From contig NZ_JAUHJR010000007.1 in assembly GCF_030412915.1 (NCBI RefSeq), forward strand, positions 124,001 through 188,000: 64,000 nt of DNA, written 5' to 3'. The notes under the pieces are model-generated. The model did no database searches. It had not been told where the DNA came from and saw only the letters and a program-made list of their open reading frames with translations. Below are positions 59,360-64,000 of the stretch, in pieces. The first letter of the stretch is position 1. Each line of letters begins with the position of its first letter. The position numbers and the translations under genes were made by a program. The DNA is from Nocardioides abyssi (GTDB lineage: Bacteria > Actinomycetota > Actinomycetes > Propionibacteriales > Nocardioidaceae).

Positions 59360-60624
59360 GCTCGATCTCGATCGGCGACGCAGTGGCGTCGCTGCTCCGT
59401 GACGGGATGCCGGTGCGGTTCGAGGCGTACGACGGGTCGGCCGCCGGGCCGGCCGACGCCGACATCCGCCTGGAGCTGGCCGACCCGCGCGGGCTGGCCT
59501 ACATCATGACGGCTCCGGGCGACCTCGGCATGGCGCGCGCCTACGTCTCGGGCGACCTGCTGGTGCACGGCGTGCACCCGGGCGACCCGTACGACGCGAT
59601 GACCCTGCTGATGAACCACCTGCGCTTCCGCAAGCCGACCCCCGCCGAGGCGCTGCGCCTGGTGCGCGGGCTCGGCCTCACCCACCTCAAGCCGCCGCCG
59701 CCCCCGCCGCAGGAGCACCTGCCGCGCTGGCGCCGCGTGGTCGAGGGCGTGCGGCACAGCCTGACGCGCGACGCCGAGGTGATCAGCCACCACTACGACG
59801 TCTCCAACGCCTTCTACCGCCACGTGCTCGGCCCCTCGATGGCCTACACCTGCGCGGTCTTCCCGAAGGAGTCGGCGTCGCTGGAGGAGGCCCAGGCCGA
59901 GAAGTTCGACCTCGTCGCCCGCAAGCTCGACCTCCAGCCCGGCCAGCGCCTGCTCGACGTCGGCTGCGGCTGGGGCGGCATGGTCGTCCACGCCGCGAAG
60001 GAGTACGGCGTCAAGGCGCTCGGCGTGACGCTCTCGCGCGAACAGGCGTCGTGGGCCAAGCAGGCCATCGACGAGGCCGGGGTCGGCGACCTGGTCGAGG
60101 TGCGCCACTCCGACTACCGCGACGTGCTGGAGACCGGCTTCGACGCGATCAGCTCGATCGGCCTCACCGAGCACATCGGGGTGCGCAACTACCCGGCGTA
60201 CTTCGGCTTCCTGCACGACCACCTCAAGCCCGAGGGGCGCCTGCTCAACCACTGCATCACCCGGCCGCACAACCGGCCGGCGTCGACGGGGGCGTTCATC
60301 GACCGCTACGTCTTCCCCGACGGCGAGCTGACCGGCTCCGGCACGATCATCACGTCCGCGCAGGACGCCGGCCTGGAGGTGCAGCACGAGGAGAACCTGC
60401 GCCACCACTACGCGATGACCCTGCGCGAGTGGTGCGCCAACCTCGTGGAGAACTGGGACGCCTGCGTCGCCGAGGTCGGCGAGGGCACCGCGCGGGTGTG
60501 GGGCCTCTACATGGCCGGCTCGCGGCTGGCCTTCGAGCGCAACGAGATCCAGCTGCACCAGGTGCTGGCGACCAGGACCACCGACGACGGCTCCGACGGA
60601 TTCCCGCTGCGTCCGACGTGGTGA
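59356..60624 (+). CDS. cyclopropane-fatty-acid-synthase-like SAM methyltransferase (TmsB/BfaB-like)
   Basis: 422-aa class I SAM-dependent methyltransferase of the CFA synthase family. The SAM motif is LLDVGCGWGGMVVHAA (about residues 197-212). The family-specific blocks ISHHYDVSNAFYRHVLGPSM, MAYTCAVFPKESASLEEAQ, SSIGLTEHIGVRNYPAYFGF and the C-terminal HYAMTLREWCANL are intact. Acting on an oleoyl chain in phospholipid, relatives create a methylene at C10 that the partner flavoprotein reduces. A poly-proline run (PPPPPPQ) sits near residue 116. It is coupled to the preceding gene by GTGA and followed after 13 bp by the siderophore-interacting-type reductase. Confidence 0.9.
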   Translation: MSSISIGDAVASLLRDGMPVRFEAYDGSAAGPADADIRLELADPRGLAYIMTAPGDLGMARAYVSGDLLVHGVHPGDPYDAMTLLMNHLRFRKPTPAEALRLVRGLGLTHLKPPPPPPQEHLPRWRRVVEGVRHSLTRDAEVISHHYDVSNAFYRHVLGPSMAYTCAVFPKESASLEEAQAEKFDLVARKLDLQPGQRLLDVGCGWGGMVVHAAKEYGVKALGVTLSREQASWAKQAIDEAGVGDLVEVRHSDYRDVLETGFDAISSIGLTEHIGVRNYPAYFGFLHDHLKPEGRLLNHCITRPHNRPASTGAFIDRYVFPDGELTGSGTIITSAQDAGLEVQHEENLRHHYAMTLREWCANLVENWDACVAEVGEGTARVWGLYMAGSRLAFERNEIQLHQVLATRTTDDGSDGFPLRPTW

Positions 60625-60625
60625 C

Positions 60626-60631
60626 TAGCCT
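60626..60631 (+). promoter_or_regulatory. -10 element for the SIP-type gene (leaderless)
   Basis: TAGCCT begins one base after the previous stop codon and lies 6 nt before the GTG at 60638. Confidence 0.45.
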
Positions 60632-60637
60632 GACCCG

Positions 60638-61447
60638 GTGAGCACCAGGGCCCAGCAGCACACCGCCGAGGTCGTCGGACGGACCCAGGTCGCCGACCAC
60701 CTCGTGCGGCTCGTGCTCGGCGGTCCCGGGCTCACCGGGTTCACCTCGACCGGCGTGCCGGACGAGTGGGTCGGCCTGGTCGTGCCCGGCCAGTTCCAGA
60801 GCCGCTACTACACCGTCCGTTCCTGGGACCCGTCCGCCGGCGACGGTGGCGAGCTCGTGCTCGACGTCGTCGTCCACGACGTCGGCCTGGTCACCGAGTG
60901 GGCGCGCCGCGACGTGGTGGGGGAGACCGTCACCGTGACCGAGCCGAAGGGCTCCTTCGCGATGCCCGACGACGCGGCCTGGCTGCTGCTCGTCGGCGAC
61001 CTGACCGCGCTGCCGGCGATGGCGCGCATCCGCGAGACCGTCGACGTCCCCACCCGGGTCTGGGCCGAGGTCCCGGCCGACGACGAGCTCGCCGGCTACC
61101 TGCCCGCCGGCGCCGACGTCACCTGGCTCGACCAGCCCGGCGACGGCGAGAGCCGGCTGGCCGCGGCCGTCGAGGCGATCGACTGGCCCGAGGGCGAGGG
61201 CTACTTCTGGATGGCCGGGGAGTCCGCGCAGATGCGCGCGGTCCGCAAGCACCTCATGCGCGTCCGGCGGTTGCCGAGCACGGCGTACGACGTCATGGGC
61301 TACTGGCGCGCGAACGCCGAGCGCCAGCCCCGCTCCGTCGACCCCGGCCCCGTGTGGCGCGCCGGCAAGGCGGCCGGCAAGAGCGACGACCAGATCTGGG
61401 CCGACTACGACTCAGCCGCGACCGACCCAGCGAACGGACAGGCCTGA
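60638..61447 (+). CDS. siderophore-interacting protein-type FAD/NAD(P)H reductase
   Basis: 269-aa flavin reductase of the SIP (ViuB-like) family, normally reducing ferric siderophores in the cytoplasm. The FAD-binding motif R-x-Y-T-x-R is RYYTVRSW (about residues 54-61), with VHDVGLVTEWARR and KGSFAMP. The C-terminal NAD(P) domain contains LLLVGDLTALPAMARI and YFWMAGESAQMRAVRKHL, and ends with the usual YDVMGYWRANAE. No iron box is visible before it. Because it follows the methyltransferase pair directly, it might supply electrons to the FAD oxidoreductase instead of to siderophores (inference). era starts 1 bp after its stop. Confidence 0.9.
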   Translation: MSTRAQQHTAEVVGRTQVADHLVRLVLGGPGLTGFTSTGVPDEWVGLVVPGQFQSRYYTVRSWDPSAGDGGELVLDVVVHDVGLVTEWARRDVVGETVTVTEPKGSFAMPDDAAWLLLVGDLTALPAMARIRETVDVPTRVWAEVPADDELAGYLPAGADVTWLDQPGDGESRLAAAVEAIDWPEGEGYFWMAGESAQMRAVRKHLMRVRRLPSTAYDVMGYWRANAERQPRSVDPGPVWRAGKAAGKSDDQIWADYDSAATDPANGQA

Positions 61448-61448
61448 C

Positions 61449-62381
61449 ATGAGCGAGACCACCACCCCCGAGCACCGCAGCGGCTTCGCCTCCTTCGTCG
61501 GCCGGCCCAACGCGGGCAAGTCGACGCTCACCAACGCCCTGGTGGGCCAGAAGGTGGTCATCACCAGCTCCAAGCCGCAGACGACGCGGACCGTCGTGCG
61601 TGGCATCGTGCACCGCCCCGACGCTCAGCTCGTCCTCGTCGACACCCCTGGCCTGCACCGTCCGCGCACGCTGCTCGGGGAGCGGCTCAACGACCTCGTC
61701 AAGACCACGCTGGCCGAGGTCGACGTCGTCGCCGCGTGCTTCCCGGCGAACGAGAAGATCGGCCCCGGCGACCGCTTCATCGTCAACGAGATGGCCAAGG
61801 TCAAGCGGACCACGAAGGTCGCGATCGCCACCAAGACCGACCTCGCCACGCCCGAGCAGGTCGGCCAGCACCTGCTCGACATCCAGGCGCTGGGCGCCGA
61901 GACCGGCACGGACTGGGCCGAGATCGTCCCCGTCTCCGCGCAGGCCGGCGACCAGGTCGGGCTCCTCGCCGACCTGCTCATCGGACTGCTGCCGGCCGGG
62001 CCGCAGCTCTACCCCGACGGTGACCTGAGCGACGCCCCGGAGGAGATCCTCGTCGCCGAGCTGATCCGGGAGGCCGCGCTCGAGGACGTCCGCGACGAGC
62101 TGCCGCACTCGATCGCCGTCGTGGTCGAGGAGATGAACCTCCGCGAGGACCGCCCTGAGGACAAGCCGCTGCTCGACATCCACGCCAACGTGTACGTCGA
62201 GCGCGACTCCCAGAAGGGGATCATCATCGGCCACAAGGGCGCGCGGCTGCGCAAGATCGGCACCGACTCCCGCAAGCAGATCGAGGCCCTCCTCGGCACC
62301 CCGGTCTACCTCGACCTGCACGTGAAGATCGCCAAGGACTGGCAGCGCGACCCCCGCCAGCTGCGCAAGCTCGGCTTCTGA
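61449..62381 (+). CDS. era: GTPase Era
   Basis: 310-aa essential GTPase for 30S maturation, which binds the 16S rRNA 3' end. G1 is GRPNAGKSTLTNAL (residues 18-31), G2 TSSKPQTTR, G3 VDTPGLHRP; G4 is TKTD rather than N-K-x-D, a variant tolerated in Era. The KH domain at the C-terminus holds GIIIGHKGARLRKIGTDSRK. In most actinobacteria era follows the CDA-like gene; here the three-gene lipid cassette intervenes. After the stop begins the 149-bp repeat array. Confidence 0.97.
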   Translation: MSETTTPEHRSGFASFVGRPNAGKSTLTNALVGQKVVITSSKPQTTRTVVRGIVHRPDAQLVLVDTPGLHRPRTLLGERLNDLVKTTLAEVDVVAACFPANEKIGPGDRFIVNEMAKVKRTTKVAIATKTDLATPEQVGQHLLDIQALGAETGTDWAEIVPVSAQAGDQVGLLADLLIGLLPAGPQLYPDGDLSDAPEEILVAELIREAALEDVRDELPHSIAVVVEEMNLREDRPEDKPLLDIHANVYVERDSQKGIIIGHKGARLRKIGTDSRKQIEALLGTPVYLDLHVKIAKDWQRDPRQLRKLGF

Positions 62382-62390
62382 GCCACCCCG

Positions 62391-62539
62391 CTGGTCGAGG
62401 AGGTTGCGCAGCAACCGTCTCGAGACCCGGTGAGGGGCGCAGGGCCGCAACCACGGTCACCGGGTCTCGTCGACGCTCGGTTTCGAGACAGGCGCTGCGC
62501 GCCTTCCTCAACCCACCGGCCAGGGCTCGCTGCCCTCCG
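62391..62539. repeat. 149-bp intergenic repeat, copy 1
   Basis: First of three nearly identical tandem units. Each contains a small palindrome (GGTTGC-GCA-GCAACC, here 62402-62416) and a 13-bp perfect inverted pair CGAGACCCGGTGA / TCACCGGGTCTCG (62421-62433 and 62457-62469). The outer parts, GTCGAGGAGGTTGCGCAGC and GCTGCGCGCCTTCCTCAAC, are imperfect complements, so the whole unit can fold into one long stem. Confidence 0.95.
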
Positions 62540-62688
62540 CTGGTCGAGGAGGTTGCGCAGCAACCGTCTCGAGACCCGGTGAGGGGCGCAGGGCCGCGAC
62601 CACGGTCACCGGGTCTCGTCGACGCTCGGTTTCGAGACAGGCGCTGCGCGCCTTCCTCAACCCACCGGCCAGGGCTCGCTGCTCTCCG
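62540..62688. repeat. 149-bp intergenic repeat, copy 2
   Basis: Differs from copy 1 by very few bases (for example GCGACC for GCAACC in the centre). It follows head to tail with no spacer. Short open frames across it are products of the repeat and are not called as genes. Confidence 0.95.
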
Positions 62689-62837
62689 CCGGTCGAGGAG
62701 GTTGCGCAGCAACCGTCTCGAGACCCGGTGAGGGGCGCAGGGCCGCGACCACGGTCACCGGGTCTCGTCGACGCTCGGTTTCGAGACAGGCGCTGCGCGC
62801 CTTCCTCAACCAGCCGGCCAGGGCTCGCTGCTCGACC
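62689..62837. repeat. 149-bp intergenic repeat, copy 3
   Basis: Third unit, nearly identical to copy 2 in its first 120 bp and diverging slightly at the end, where it passes into a degenerate fourth copy. Confidence 0.93.
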
Positions 62838-62940
62838 AGCGGGTGGCGCGCCAGCGCCGACCGTTGTCGAGGCCCGGTGAGGGGCGCAGGGCAGCGCGCA
62901 GGGTCACCGGGTCTCGACGCGCCCGTCGCGACCTCGTTCC
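62838..62940. repeat. 149-bp intergenic repeat, degenerate partial copy
   Basis: Keeps the central stem (CGAGGCCCGGTGA at 62868-62880 with TCACCGGGTCTCG at 62904-62916) but has lost the flanks. The remaining bases to 63005 are GC-rich with no recognisable feature. Confidence 0.8.
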
Positions 62941-63005
62941 TCGGTCGCGGGGCTTGCTCGACCTTCCTTCGCGACGCCGCCCGCTCGTTCCTCGCGGGCG
63001 GCTGC

Positions 63006-63863
63006 TCAGTCCGGCGCCCAGCAGCGGCCGAAGGTCATGCCGTTGCGCCACTGGTCGGCGCTGGGCCACTCGTAGCCCCACTCGAAGCTGAGCGGGTCGT
63101 CGGCGGCGTCGCGGCCGGCGGCCTCGCACGGGCCCTGCCCGGCGTCGCGGACGCGCGCCTCGCCCGGGTAGCGACCGGGCCCGAGGTCGATGACGGAGAC
63201 CGCGCGCCAGGAGTGCTCCGCCGAGCACGGCACCCGACGGAAGCGGGGGGCGTCCGGGCCGGCGGTGCCGCACATGGCCCACCGGTCCGCGGCCTCGGGA
63301 CGGTCCAGCGCGCCCGCCAGCCGTCCGGTCAGCGGGGCGAGCTGCTCGGCCCCGGCGAGCGCGACGACGTCGCAGCGGTACCAGTCAGCGCCGGCGTCGG
63401 ACTCCTCGACGGTGGGGGTGAACCACACCGAGCGCAGCATGCTCAGCCGCAGGTCCTGGCGGTCGCCGCCGAGGAACCCCTGGAGCCGCTGCGGGCACTC
63501 CTCGGCGACCTGCTGCTGCACCCGGTCGGAGTCGACGGCCAGGAGGTGGCCGCCGACGACGGCGTCGACCCGGCCGACCGCGTACGTCATCGAGGTGTGC
63601 CGACCAGAGCAGGGCACGGGGTCGGTCGACGTGGTCGGGGCGACCGCCTCGTCGTAGGTCATCCGGTAGCAGGCGCGGTCCTGCGGCTCGCGGACCTGCT
63701 CGGCCGGCGTCGAGGAAGCGGCCGAGGGAGCGGCCGAGGGAACGTTCGGAGAGGCCGTCGACGGCGTGGGGGAGGACCCGGACCCCGGCTCAGGCTCCGA
63801 CCCCGACGAGCAGCCGGCAGCCAGGGCCAGCAGCAGGAGGGCGGCCGCGCCGCGGGCGCGCAT
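63006..63863 (-). CDS. septum-formation-type lipoprotein
   Basis: 285 aa. The signal peptide MRARGAAALLLLALAAG ends in a lipobox (LAAGC), followed by a Ser/Pro/Thr linker. The mature part has paired cysteines in an arrangement typical of the Septum_form-type domain of actinobacteria: RACYRMTYDEAV ... VPCSGRHTSMTYAVG, then WYRCDVVALAG ... AMCGTAGPD ... RVPCSAEHSWRAVSV ... WRNGMTFGRCWAPD. The link to septation rests on the family name only. Its ATG overlaps the stop of the upstream gene by one base (TGATG), and the C-terminal ends of the two proteins are similar, so they are tandem paralogues. Confidence 0.82.
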   Translation of the reverse strand: MRARGAAALLLLALAAGCSSGSEPEPGSGSSPTPSTASPNVPSAAPSAASSTPAEQVREPQDRACYRMTYDEAVAPTTSTDPVPCSGRHTSMTYAVGRVDAVVGGHLLAVDSDRVQQQVAEECPQRLQGFLGGDRQDLRLSMLRSVWFTPTVEESDAGADWYRCDVVALAGAEQLAPLTGRLAGALDRPEAADRWAMCGTAGPDAPRFRRVPCSAEHSWRAVSVIDLGPGRYPGEARVRDAGQGPCEAAGRDAADDPLSFEWGYEWPSADQWRNGMTFGRCWAPD

Positions 63864-64000
63864 CAGTCCGGGGTCCGCGCCCAGCAGACCGAGCGCCGGT
63901 TGCCGGCCTGCCACTCGGCCTCGTGGAACCAGGTGAAGCCGAAGTCGTACTCGACAGGGTAGCCGAGCCACGCGCCCACCGAGTCGGAGCAGAAGTCGCG
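63863..64000 (-). CDS. septum-formation-type protein, C-terminal fragment at window edge
   Basis: The frame enters from the right edge and supplies the last 45 residues, containing DFCSDSVGAWLGYPVEYDFG and ending NRRSVCWARTPD before TGA. The spacing of cysteines and the closing W-x-x-x-P-D echo the end of the next gene (FGRCWAPD), so it is probably a paralogue. The start and most of the gene lie outside the window. It overlaps the following lipoprotein's start by one base. Confidence 0.7.
   Translation of the reverse strand, partial: RDFCSDSVGAWLGYPVEYDFGFTWFHEAEWQAGNRRSVCWARTPD

Noticed and set aside
62224-62712. Small repeat-encoded proteins on the minus strand (frames opening MLRNLLDQRR)
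   Set aside because: They are generated by the foldback repeat itself, have no ribosome site and no independent support.
62391-62940. CRISPR array
   Set aside because: The repeats are 149 bp, adjacent and without unique spacers, and no cas genes are present.
1-64000. tRNA or rRNA genes, integrases, transposases
   Set aside because: None could be recognised on either strand; the accessory block has no visible integration machinery.

Overview
The window comes from the chromosome of a very GC-rich actinobacterium. Third codon positions are almost all G or C, GTG starts are frequent, and many genes appear leaderless. Gene content (ImuA'-ImuB-DnaE2 mutasome, an IdeR-type iron box, a tuberculostearate-type methyltransferase pair, DUF3097, DUF6318) and the intergenic repeat families suggest Nocardioides or a close relative in the Nocardioidaceae. 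That placement is inferred from style, not from a search.

Layout. 1-4.0 kb: a Baeyer-Villiger-type flavin monooxygenase (cut by the left edge), an AraC-type regulator and two SDR oxidoreductases, probably a small catabolic locus. 4.0-7.6 kb: leuS behind a leucine-rich leader peptide and terminator (an apparent attenuator), then a DegV protein. 7.6-12.8 kb: a palindrome-rich spacer, then comEA-comEC-holA, and rpsT on the other strand. 12.9-16.8 kb: a phosphotransferase, a membrane fatty-acid/sterol hydroxylase and lepA. 16.9-43.6 kb: a roughly 27-kb accessory block lying between lepA and hemW, genes usually close together in actinobacteria. 43.6-62.4 kb: the conserved hemW ... hrcA-dnaJ-rsmE ... 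HIT ... phoH-ybeY-corC-like-CDA-like ... era backbone, with small insertions. 62.4-64 kb: three and a half copies of a 149-bp intergenic repeat and two tandem septum-formation-type genes, the second cut by the right edge.

The accessory block holds four units. The first (16.9-31.9 kb) is a cell-surface polysaccharide locus: a cupin/JmjC-like protein, a BioF2/FemAB-type GNAT, a coiled-coil protein, a lipoprotein, a kinase-flippase fusion, a polysaccharide deacetylase, a Wzy-type polymerase, three GT4 glycosyltransferases, a Wzz-like protein with a dead BY-kinase domain, and a WbaP-type initiating sugar transferase. The second (33.0-35.1 kb) is a four-gene cassette of small helical proteins with W-x-G motifs, resembling type VII secretion substrates but with no recognisable toxin or ESX core gene nearby. 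The third is a MOSC protein and an acyl-CoA synthetase. The fourth is imuA'-imuB-dnaE2 under a perfect LexA box.

Regulatory sites seen directly: the leuS attenuator, a LexA box, an IdeR/DtxR box, a CIRCE element, and a recurring -10 hexamer placed 6-7 nt before start codons, which implies widespread leaderless transcripts. The strongest candidates for something new are the kinase-flippase fusion with its pseudo-BY-kinase partner, the orphan WXG-like cassette, the leaderless leuS attenuator, and the two structured intergenic repeat families.
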